From NCBI GenBank assembly GCA_003116975.1, contig BGKB01000045.1, forward strand, positions 124,001 to 188,000: a stretch of DNA of 64,000 nt. Direction: 5' to 3'. The notes under the pieces are model-generated. The model searched no databases. It saw only the letters and a list, made by a program, of their open reading frames with translations, and was not told the origin of the DNA. The position numbers were made by a program, and so were the translations under genes. The first letter of the stretch is position 1. Every line of letters begins with the position of its first letter. Source of the stretch: Aurantiochytrium sp. KH105. Its lineage: Eukaryota > Sar > Bigyra > Thraustochytrida > Thraustochytriidae. Of this stretch, positions 8,954 through 17,962 are shown piece after piece.

Positions 8954-9791
8954 ATGAAGAAGACAAGAATAAAGCTAGATTGTTTACCTTTTCTTTGGGA
9001 TGGGAAATAGAGGCCATCAGCAAAAGCAAGTAACCGAGCACCAAACAAGCCACGATGCTCTTTGTTGGATTCGTTAGTTCGCCTTGCTCGCCTTTTTCGG
9101 CGACAGGGCTCGTGCTAGTTGATTTTACGCCCTCGTGCAAGAGACCTCCGCGCTGTCGCACGTCGTCGCTCCAGCGAATTTGCCGACGTGCCGGCAAGCG
9201 AAACACAACGCAACACCCAGCCTGACTGAAGCAGATGCGCACGAAGGCCCAACGTTGGGCCATTGCACAAGTGCGCTCGCCATCCACTCGCCTGTCGCGG
9301 CGGAGCACTACGCTATGCCCTGCCAACTTTCACTACCTCTTTCAGGTCTCATCAACGACGTAGAACCCGGGCAAAAGCACGTGAAAAGATATTTTGCACT
9401 GTGTTAGAAAAGGGATAAGATCTGTTTTACAGCAGAGAACCGTAAAAATCTGTACTTGCAAAGAGTCCAGTTTCATTTGAATACTCTTTTCAAAAATGAA
9501 AATGGTCGAGAGAATCGAATTCCCTTCGCGAACATTCTTTTCTAAGCTGCTGGCAATGATGTCACTTGATTGTAGTCCTTGTGCCTCGCGAGCGACCAGA
9601 AGTCTTCAAATTTGCTACTGCCCGGGGAAGGCTCTGGCGCGATGTGCTATCACTCCACGACCGCAACAACAATTTTTAAAAACAAATATTTCCTTATGAA
9701 GTTTGCACTTGCCATTATCCAGACGATTGAATTCTGCTGAGTTGACCTTCCCGAGCCGCTTCCTTGTGTCTTGGTGCGCCGCTCGCAATTC
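8954..9791. other. Intergenic region between convergent genes
   Basis: This is the shared 3' flank of the kinesin and glycosyltransferase genes. GC content falls noticeably here. Short open frames occur, but none has recognisable protein features. Confidence 0.5.
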
Positions 9792-11051
9792 CTAGATTGG
9801 CCACTTTTCGCCCTCTTCAGCGACTCTCATTGGAGGCTTTGCAAATCGCGGATACGGACATTTTACGTTGGAAGACTTACGTGCACGGTGCTCAATTTTG
9901 TACTGCGCACTTAAGTTTTGATACCGTGAAGGAATGAATGAGTCGCTGGACATTTCCAAGCCCTGAAGATGGTACATATCCACGAAACGGAAAGCAAAAT
10001 TCCACTTTAGAAATGTTGCACGGCGATGCAGATCGTGTTCGTCTTCAGCGATCAGAAAATGAACCTCATCGAAAAAGCCCATCTCTTGAATTTCCTTTGC
10101 CCTTACAGCGTACGGTCCGCGATTGACAGTCTGCACAATGTCGATTTCGTGATCCCATTGTGCCACAAACTCCGCAGAATGCGGCTTGAGAATTGCACGG
10201 CATGGCCCTTTGACAGAGTCTGACACGGGCCCACGTAGTGCGTGGCCGCAGCGTCCGCCAACGGCGAAAAGAACGCCATATTTTCGCAGCGGCTCGAGGA
10301 TCCGTTCTAGCCAGCCATCGGAGCAGAAGACGATATCGGACTGTACCTCTACGTAAAACTGTCGAGGATTCGACATCGCCATGCCAAGATTATCCGCAGC
10401 AGTTTCCCACACTGATACTGGCTGTATGACAATTCGACCCCGCACGAGTCCATTCTTCTTGCAGTCTTCGCTGAGAATCGCGTTCCTCAGTAATTCGAAG
10501 GAGTCGTCCCAAGAGCCATCGAGGACAAATATAATTTCCCAATCGCCCTGCGTATGAGCGCACAAACTGGGCAAAGTCACATTAAGGGTTGCGCTATCTT
10601 GGTGCGAGGGAGAGACGATGGTGACTTCGGGCTCAAAAGCTTCGGGTCGAAGAATTGCATCGAACGCCAGAAAGGCTTTGCCTCGGCTTGGAAGATCGTT
10701 TGGGCTGCAGTAGCGCTCATGCAAAAGTTGTGGAGGCGCACCCACTCCAGTGTTCTCGCAACGAGCAAAGTTTCCCACGCCCACCACCTCGTGGTCGTTC
10801 TCTAGTATAAAATTGCGCCACGACTTGACCTCATCTGCACAAGGACGTCGCAACTGCGGCTGTTGCGTTGTATTGCCCTCAGCAATGTCATCCCATGCCA
10901 GCTCGTTGGAAAAGCTCAGATAAGTCTTGGCCGAGAGAAACGTAACGAGAGCAAAGGCTACAAGCATGCGCTGACGCACGTGCAGACTCGCTACCATCTG
11001 TCTCGTCTCTTCCCGCTCTCTCTGCTGCACCACGCGCCCGCTGCTGCGCAC
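9792..11051 (-). CDS. Type II membrane glycosyltransferase, GT2-like
   Basis: 419 residues. A basic N-terminus is followed by a single hydrophobic anchor (MLVAFALVTFLSA, about residues 29-45), the topology of Golgi glycosyltransferases. The catalytic region begins with EVTIVSPSHQDSATLNVTLP and contains IIFVLDGSWDDSFELL, the nucleotide-binding start of a GT-A fold. It continues with EVQSDIVFCSDGWL at the position of the metal-binding acidic motif, and IAEDEHDLHRRATFLKW, which fits the ED...R..W acceptor-side motif of GT2 enzymes. Donor and acceptor cannot be deduced. Two in-frame Met codons (M1 and M19) lie before the anchor, and either gives the same topology. Confidence 0.7.
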   Translation of the reverse strand: MRSSGRVVQQREREETRQMVASLHVRQRMLVAFALVTFLSAKTYLSFSNELAWDDIAEGNTTQQPQLRRPCADEVKSWRNFILENDHEVVGVGNFARCENTGVGAPPQLLHERYCSPNDLPSRGKAFLAFDAILRPEAFEPEVTIVSPSHQDSATLNVTLPSLCAHTQGDWEIIFVLDGSWDDSFELLRNAILSEDCKKNGLVRGRIVIQPVSVWETAADNLGMAMSNPRQFYVEVQSDIVFCSDGWLERILEPLRKYGVLFAVGGRCGHALRGPVSDSVKGPCRAILKPHSAEFVAQWDHEIDIVQTVNRGPYAVRAKEIQEMGFFDEVHFLIAEDEHDLHRRATFLKWNFAFRFVDMYHLQGLEMSSDSFIPSRYQNLSAQYKIEHRARKSSNVKCPYPRFAKPPMRVAEEGEKWPI

Positions 11052-14000
11052 TTTCTAGTTCTGTAACGCGCGGTCGGGTTCCGCGCTCGCGGCGTGCGCT
11101 TGCAACAGCGCCCAAGAGTAATCGTGAGCGTAAGCGCGCACGCACATTTATTTGCACAAAGCCGTCCTCGCATTCGCCCAGCGCAGGTGAGCGCGTAGTA
11201 GGCTCAAGCAGGCTGCGGACATGGACTACATCGTCCCGGAAATCCGGGGCGCGGAGTCACAACGTGGCAAGTCTTTTCCTGTAGCACACTTCTCCGAGTC
11301 ACCCACTGTGCACGCGCTGGGCCTTGACGCGCAAAGCACCTCCGCGAGGCGCCGTGCACGCTTTCCCTCGTGACGCAGCGGAGCGGCAGGGAGAGGAAAG
11401 AGGCGCCCCTGCGAAGCGTCGGGTGCCGAGGGCTCTGTCCCTCGCATGTAGACTGCGCCAAGCGGCGGCAACAGCTTAAAAGTTGATTGGGAGATTGGCT
11501 GGAGCTTGACGGTGCACGGACTGGTTGATCGGGTCGTACGAGCCAAATTTGGGGTAATTTTTAGGGTACTGATTCGTTTGACTCGCCAGGGCTGCGCACC
11601 AAATCATCGAAGCTGCACCTCGGGCAACCAACCTGCAGTCATTTGAGATAGACCTGCGAGGAGGCTCAATGCTGCCGGCCTCTTGTGCGCGCTCGTGGGC
11701 AGCGCTGGGAGTGGCGCGCATGCCCAGGCGCCGCGGCGTGACCATCTCCATCGAGAGGCGGCAGCTTTTCACTACGGGCTGCCAAATGGGTGAGGCAGCC
11801 ATGGATGGACTGATGCGGTCTACAAAGTCGTGTCACTACGGCGAACCGTGGCGCTGAGACACTTCTTCGTCCGTTCAATGGAGCACAGCAGAGATACGCT
11901 CGCGCGGTTCGTACGGGTACCACCACAAGAATGGCTTCTTCACGAGAGCGGAATGTATTTCGTTTTATAGATTTGATACCTGAAGCGGCCTCGGTTGGGC
12001 TTCATTCGACACGCGAGTCATTCTTTAAACCGTGAGTTCTCTGACATTGACCGCTACGCACGTGACGGGCATGCACAACTTTGTCATGCACGCGACGCCC
12101 CCTAGGTAACGCGGCGGAATTCTCGCAGCGATTCTGTAAACGAACCTCTTTGCATGGTGGGTATCTCCATCCCCGGCGCTCTTGCTCGACGTTTTCCACA
12201 TCTTCTCCTAAGTGCGCGCGCGTTGTGCAATGGCTCTGCACGTGGAGATGATTAAGCGCACATCGCCTTTTCTCTGCGAAGACTGATTTGAGCAACAAGT
12301 AAATTTACTCTCTAGAATGTCGGTGGCGTGATTGCCATCAAAGCGCTTTGTCCTGGAGGCAGATTAACTGGTTTTCACGTCTTTTTCAGTGTTTCTCTTC
12401 TTCCACTCTTAACCTGCTTCCATGCTTCCACAAGTACATTAAGTGTGGGATCTGAAAGAGGAAAAGGAACATGAACAAGAACAGAGCGAAGACGACCATG
12501 AATGGAACGCTACGAAGACCCTTTCACTCTTGCTCATTTTTCTCGCTGTGGCGCCCCTCACTGATCCATGCATTTCACTACTCATAACTCTCTCATGTTC
12601 AAGAGTCAATACTGAGGCAACTTCGCTCGCATCACCGATCAGTCATCCTGCCAACGGAACAAACAATTGTTCGGCCACGCATCAGGCAACTACACTCGTA
12701 GCGTGGGCCAGCCGGCGGGCGGGAGAGACGAGGCAAGACAAGGTGAAATGGAATGAAACGACTGGAAAGGAATGAAAATTACTGGAATTGTCTGGAGACG
12801 GAAAGCATGTGGACTTCTGAGCCATGTTTAAAGCGCGTCAAATGATAGCTACTTCAGAGCTTCCAAGTGTTGTACAACGTGACGCGTCGCATGCTTCTCT
12901 AATGGATACCGGGAAGATGCATCCTCGCACGATAGCACATCATATCTCTTCGCTTCGCGAAGGTGAGCCAAGTTAAGCCAATTTAAAGTTGAATCGACCT
13001 GAGCCGAGCCGAGCCGAGCCGAGCCAAGCTGAGACGAGTGGAGCCGAGTCGAGACGACAGGAGCCGAGCCGAGATGAGAGGAGCCGAGTTGAGACGAAAC
13101 GACAGGAGCCGAGCCGAGATGAGAGGAGCCGAGCTGAGACGAGAGGAGCCGAGATGAGACGAGAGGAGCCGAGATGAGACGAAACGAGCAGAGCTGAGAG
13201 GAGAGGAGCAGAGCCGAGACGAGAGGAGCCGAGCAGAGACGAGAGGAGCCGAGCAGAGACGAGAGGAGCCGAGCTGACACGAGACACGCAGAGACGAGAC
13301 AAGCAGAGACGAACCGAGCAGAGCAAGACCAAGCGCCCACCTTTGCTGCTCACCAGCCCGGCTGCCCGCCCACCCGTACGTTACGACAAAGGACCAAGCG
13401 CGCCTTGCCCTCATCTCGGCGAGCATAGTCTTTCCCTTCCCGCTCTCAGGTTCAGCGCTATTTCCTCTCTCGCGCGGTCCTCCTTCGCCAGCGACAACGA
13501 GCCAGGGCCCGCGGCTTACCCCGGGCCCCTTCATTGCCTCTGCACCACCGTGCGCGCCTCCCTCTCGGATGCACTGAGCGCTCCTCTTTCCGTTTGAAGT
13601 TTTATCGGCTGCATTCGAAGTTCACGCCGCGGCGAGGGTCTTCCGTGATATCACCGGTCAGAGAATGCAAGCTGACCCCACCGGGTGTCCGGGAGTCCGA
13701 CTCGAGTGGCCTGACTCGAACTGAAAAGCTCACGCATAAAGTGGATTGGCTGGCGAGAGCAATGGGATTGAACTCGCGCTCGGGCGCGAGCGGGGTATTA
13801 CAAAGGCGTCTCGAGCGCGGGCAGCACGCGTTACGGTGGGTTAAAGTGCTGACGAAACGTGGCAGGTGCAGCACGCAAGCCGAGGAGAGAGTGAGCGAAA
13901 TGAACGCCTCGGGAAGACCCTTCCGAAAAGAGAGTGAAGACTGAGAGGTAAGAAAAATCTGCGGCAGAAAGAGGAATAAATCCGTCTGCCGCGTCCACTC

Positions 14001-14244
14001 TGTGCTCTTCACCTCTTCGGTCTGTGCAACCTCACCTTGCCTCTTGCAAGGTTCTACCCTAATCTGCATACTTTCCTCAAGTGCACTGGGAGTAGTGCAT
14101 ATGGTTCGGCTTCTTCACTCTATCGAAGCAAAAGCAAACCCGCAATCGAGCCCAGAACAATCTTTGCAAGTAGAGAATAGACAAATTACACAGAAGTATC
14201 GCCAGCAACACATCCACTACACTGACAAGAGAAACTATTGCGCC
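11052..14244. other. 3.2-kb gene-free region with a pentamer satellite
   Basis: No open frame here shows recognisable domains or a coding-like composition. Most long frames on the minus strand between 12849 and 13534 are translations of the satellite at 13001-13325. The flanks of the satellite are ordinary mixed sequence. The right end probably contains the promoter of the 14245 gene. I found no tRNA-like cloverleaf. Confidence 0.5.
13001..13325. repeat. GAGNN pentanucleotide satellite with 20-bp higher-order unit
   Basis: About 325 bp can be read almost entirely as consecutive 5-mers starting GAG or a one-base variant: gagcc, gagac, gagag, gagca, gagct, gagat. In the right half the order gagcc-gagca-gagac-gagag recurs as a 20-bp unit. 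The strand shown is purine-rich. A 5-bp period is incompatible with a coding constraint. Confidence 0.95.
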
Positions 14245-15258
14245 ATGGGGAATGTTCTGATAGCACTCTGGAAAGCGCAGGATGAAGTGGAATTCTGCAA
14301 ACAAGGTGAGGCTGCAGGCCCGCTTGATCGTGTCGTTTCGGAAGAGGCTGCCCTTTCGACGGACGATGGCGATGACAACGTCGAGAGCGTTTGCAACGAC
14401 AATGCTGAAGGCGACGCCGATGATACCTCGACGACGAACAAGAAGAAGTTCTCGTCCTCTGAGATCCTTGAGGAGGTGATACAGGAAAAAGAGGAGCCTC
14501 GGCTTCCTGGCTATCTTCGGCCCACCAAATCTGCGGCCTCTCGTGTGCGAGCAACCTACAAGCTGTATGACGTTGAGCGCAAAGTCGCACAGCGTCGCGA
14601 AGCCGCTCTTTTCCGTCAAGAGCGTCGCAAGGGGAAGAGCGTCAAAGCTGCCCGTGCGAACGTGCATCCTCATGCTGCTGCTGAACGTATTTGCAAAGCT
14701 GCTGCGCAACTGCAAGCCGCTGACATGCAGAAGGAAATGGACGAGGCGCCAGCAAGTGCCCCTTCGCAAGCCAAAGAACAAGAACAACACGAAGAACAAG
14801 AAAAGGTACCTTCGCGGACTCGTGCTGTGGAGCCCGTCACGGACATCGCCACCTCGAAGGGCGAAAAGGCTGCGAGTCAAGATGAACAGGACGCTGCTAC
14901 GGAGCGCACAACCGTTAAGAGGCCGATCGAGCACACGGGATCCTCGCCGGAGGAACTTGAAAGCGCGCTCTTCGACAAGAGCGTGCGTGCTCTTGACCAA
15001 TCCGTCGTTTTTAAGAAGTTGGAAGACGAAGTCAAGCAGGCGAACCATCGCGTGACGCAAGTGTCGAAGAAGAAGAAGAAGGCACGCCGCAAGCCCTGGT
15101 TGGCGAAAGAGCGCGGACAGCGCACGCAGCGCAGGCCCAATGCCATCACGGATGAGAACACGATGGCCAGCATGACAAACGCGGACCCAAAGACCTTGGG
15201 CAAGACGAGGGAGGGGGAAAGCGACAAGCACACGGACGCCATCACTCTGCAAATCTAG
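14245..15258 (+). CDS. Hypothetical basic/acidic protein with N-myristoylation signal
   Basis: 337 residues; no family recognised. I choose the ATG at 14245 because it begins MGNVLIALWKAQ, with Gly at position 2 and a good start context (gcgccATGg), while the frame upstream looks non-coding. An acidic stretch (about 45-75) is followed by EPRLPGYLRPTKSAASRVRATYKLYDVERK, then a long helix-prone segment rich in Glu, Lys, Gln and Ala. A strongly basic patch (KKKKKARRKPWLAKERGQR) and a charged tail follow. Gly2 with Ala at position 6 only partly fits the myristoyl-transferase consensus. It may be a membrane-attached scaffold, but this is inference. Confidence 0.6.
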   Translation: MGNVLIALWKAQDEVEFCKQGEAAGPLDRVVSEEAALSTDDGDDNVESVCNDNAEGDADDTSTTNKKKFSSSEILEEVIQEKEEPRLPGYLRPTKSAASRVRATYKLYDVERKVAQRREAALFRQERRKGKSVKAARANVHPHAAAERICKAAAQLQAADMQKEMDEAPASAPSQAKEQEQHEEQEKVPSRTRAVEPVTDIATSKGEKAASQDEQDAATERTTVKRPIEHTGSSPEELESALFDKSVRALDQSVVFKKLEDEVKQANHRVTQVSKKKKKARRKPWLAKERGQRTQRRPNAITDENTMASMTNADPKTLGKTREGESDKHTDAITLQI

Positions 15259-15443
15259 TTGTGCTTGATAGAACCTTTTCACAAGAATGAAAAGCCAATG
15301 AATAGCTAGCTACCTAGCTCTATAATCAAAGAACTGAATTTTCCTCGTTTTCAGAACTGGAAGCTGATGCCCTCTGCGACTCGATGCCACCACATCTCAG
15401 ATCATCTTGCCTTGTTGCCTCTTGCATTGTTGCCTCTTGCCAT

Positions 15444-15720
15444 GAATCAGCTTCGGAACTTTGTATAACGGCCAGCGCGAATGCTTGATGCCAATATCAT
15501 CGACGTTTACAACGCGCAGAGCGAAGCGTCAAGATAGTCTGCTAAATTTCAGCAAAATGTGGCCTCCGCCTTGCCTACGGCCGTAACAGCAGCTCCCACT
15601 TTGTCTAGTGCTTTAGATGCCTCTGCTCGCGTCGATGCGCGCTCGTGAGAAGTGGACCGACCAAAAAAGAAATTCAATGAACTCAATCTCGAGGCAAATG
15701 TGTCAGGGAATATATGGGCC
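15444..15720 (+). pseudogene. Decayed partial copy of the Zn2Cys6 factor gene at 41477-44413
   Basis: Translated on the plus strand, the block from NQLRNFV through LDANIIDVYNAQSEA and on to ALDASARVDARS lines up with the internal part of the Zn2Cys6 protein (EQLRNFV, LDANLIDIYNEQSEA, VLDASARAEALS). The copy has in-frame stops after QLRNFV, after SEASR and after DARS. It also lacks about 20 bp present in the parent just after the third match. Beyond about 15660 similarity becomes weak and the right boundary is approximate. No introns or flanking repeats are visible. Confidence 0.8.
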
Positions 15721-15874
15721 ACAGAGGTTGACAAGTTGATATGAGCCGCTTTGGGGTAGTCTGACAAAATGCAAATACAGAACTCATGACTTATTCCTGG
15801 TTTCGCTCAATGTTGAATCGCAGGTCCGTCCATGCATACTTGAGTGGCTTTTGCCGAGGCCATCCTATGGTTCG

Positions 15875-16786
15875 TTACAATTTCGACTTTCGGGATTTAA
15901 TGGAGCCAAAGTCGGCGGCGTACACGGTATTGCTACCCGGAGCGAGACCAAACTGAAGATGCTCGCTCTCAAGGCCGCTAGCGTTGCCGCTGGCAACCTT
16001 GGCAGCAGCGCGAAACATGGTGGCAAAGACGGTGCCCTCACGCGAGTAGTAGCGCGAGTTGAGCAGCGTGTCGACGGGAACCCACTGGCAGGCAGCAATT
16101 TCTTCTTCCTGCGGCACGAGCGTCTGCGTCTCGTCTTCGGCCTCGAGAACGCAGATGCAGTAGAGGTCCGTGGTCCCCTCTCTTGCGGGCCCGGCACGTT
16201 GGCCGACGTGATGAATTTCTTGAATGGATGCCATTTGCTTGAACCGCGTGCGAAGGCCCGTCTCTTCGAGAACTTCGCGCACCACCGCGTCGCGCAGGTC
16301 CTCCTGCTGGTCCACGAGTCCGCCGGGCAGTTTCCAAAAGTCTTTGAGGCGCGCGCTGGGGCCCGACTTTTCGCGAATGCAAAGAACTTCATTTTTGGAG
16401 TTGACAACGAAGCCAGCAACGCCAATAAAGTGGCTCGGACCTGGCGGCAGCTTGTTCTCATGCTCAGCTGCTAGCCATGCGGAGAGCATAACGTACGAGT
16501 CCTCGGCATGGTGGAAGACGAATCCGGCCTGGACCGCAACCGGAATGAGGTCGCTGGCGCCGATTCCAATGCGCAGCCAGACGCCTTTGCGACCCTCCTT
16601 GCGCCAGCACTGCAGCGACTGCCACAGATCCCTTTCAAACTCGCGGGGGTCCGTGGGCGTCAGCTGCGCTGCCTCGCCCTCCTCGAGTCCCTTGTATCCA
16701 GCGTGCGACCTCGGGTCCACAACCTCGACGGCGTTGTACGAGTTCACCTTATGCTCCAGCGCTGCCTTGGGTCCTCCGCGCGCCAT
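15875..16786 (-). CDS. Nudix hydrolase, NUDT6-like
   Basis: 303 residues. The N-terminal ~110 residues (EFERDLWQSLQCWRKEGRKGVWLRIGI, then AVQAGFVFHHAEDSYVML) match the pre-Nudix domain of the NUDT6 group. The Nudix fold follows from HFIGVAGFVVNSKNEVLCI. A complete Nudix box runs from G156 to L178, with E162, R170, E171, E174, E175 and G177 all present, so Mg-dependent hydrolysis of a nucleoside-diphosphate-linked substrate is expected. The frame ends with SIKSRKSKL. Length is close to vertebrate NUDT6. The substrate is unknown. Confidence 0.9.
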   Translation of the reverse strand: MARGGPKAALEHKVNSYNAVEVVDPRSHAGYKGLEEGEAAQLTPTDPREFERDLWQSLQCWRKEGRKGVWLRIGIGASDLIPVAVQAGFVFHHAEDSYVMLSAWLAAEHENKLPPGPSHFIGVAGFVVNSKNEVLCIREKSGPSARLKDFWKLPGGLVDQQEDLRDAVVREVLEETGLRTRFKQMASIQEIHHVGQRAGPAREGTTDLYCICVLEAEDETQTLVPQEEEIAACQWVPVDTLLNSRYYSREGTVFATMFRAAAKVASGNASGLESEHLQFGLAPGSNTVYAADFGSIKSRKSKL

Positions 16787-17962
16787 CGTCCCGGTCTCTC
16801 GCTCGCTCCACCCTCTTCTCCCCGCGCGCCAGCTAGCCTCTACCGCTACCTCCCTGCTGGCGATGGCGGACTGCTCGTCTCGCCGTCGCCGACGTTTGCG
16901 TCAGGCTCGAAGGCTGACTTACTCTACTACTGCTACTCTGTCACGATGTGATGTGATGTGATGATCGTGTTGACCCCGTGAGTCCGCTCCGGCCAGGCCC
17001 GTCCCGGGGACCCCTTGCGCACCAAGGTGTGCGCTCTCCGCGCCCCCCCCCCCCCCCGCCCAGACGGACTGCCGCGCACCTCTCCCTCCGGGTCCGTGCC
17101 TCCGTGTCCCGACCCCGCGGTTGCTGGAGGTGTCGCTCGTGACGCGGAGCGGGCACATGTTGCCAGCGTTGCTGCCTGCTGCCAGCGTTGCTGCCTGGAC
17201 GGCGGGCTGGCTCGTGCTCACCCTCCACAAACACAGCCCGACGAGGAAGTGGAGAAGGGAAGGGAGCGGGCGGTGGTCGACCTCGGCCTCCGACTTGTGT
17301 GGGCGCCGGTGCCTCATACCTCATACCTCCTCTCCATAAACTAACAGTAACATATAAAACTAGGTCCTGACCAGGCCTCTGATTTCTTTTCTTTTTTTCC
17401 AGCTTGCGGCTCGCCGATCCGCTGGTACTGGTGCCTGGCTGGTCGCTAAAGTGGAATACTCCACTTGCAGGCCGGCCATTCTCCACTTGGCCGACCGTGG
17501 CCCATTCCACTCACGTACTGTCTGCGCTCTTCCCCCTTCCCAGCAGCAGCGCGCGAATGAATGAATGAATGAATGACTATAAATTCCGATAAATTCCAAT
17601 TCAAACCCGCGCGCAAGAGAGCGCCCCGAACCGCGCGCGCCGCAGAGACGCGACCGCGCCCGGGACCTGCGCGCGCGCCCGCCCGCCCGCTGCCCGCCGC
17701 GNAGCCGCATCGGACGAGCCGCCTCGCGCGAGCTTCGCTGGCGAGTCCACGTGCCTCATCCATCACACGTCCATCAATCAATCCATCCGGCGCTGCCGAC
17801 CGAGCCCAGGAGACAGACTCTTGGCGACGGGAGCCGAGGCGAGCGGAGCCGTGCCGAAGCGGGAGCTCGCCCGCGCCCGCGCACGAGCCCTCTCGCCGCG
17901 TTGGCGCGAAGCGCTAACGTCGCGCGATACAGTCTCTCTTTCTCTCTCTCTCTGTCACGTCG
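16787..17962. other. Intergenic region between divergent genes
   Basis: It contains a run of 17 C residues at about 17042-17058, a (GAAT)n microsatellite at about 17554-17576, one ambiguous base at 17702 and a CT-rich tract at 17936-17952 just before the next gene. Open frames here are Arg/Ala-rich and look like translations of GC-rich non-coding DNA. Confidence 0.5.

Noticed and set aside
7372-9048. 558-codon open frame antisense to the kinesin motor and tail
   Set aside because: It mirrors the kinesin frame in a GC-rich gene; its translation is Ser/Arg-rich with no domain.
12849-13534. Ser/Leu-rich minus-strand frames around 13 kb
   Set aside because: They are translations of the GAGNN satellite in three frames, which stay open because the repeat contains no stops.
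13740-13830. tRNA-like gggattgaactcgc segment
   Set aside because: The T-arm does not pair and no anticodon or acceptor stem can be formed.
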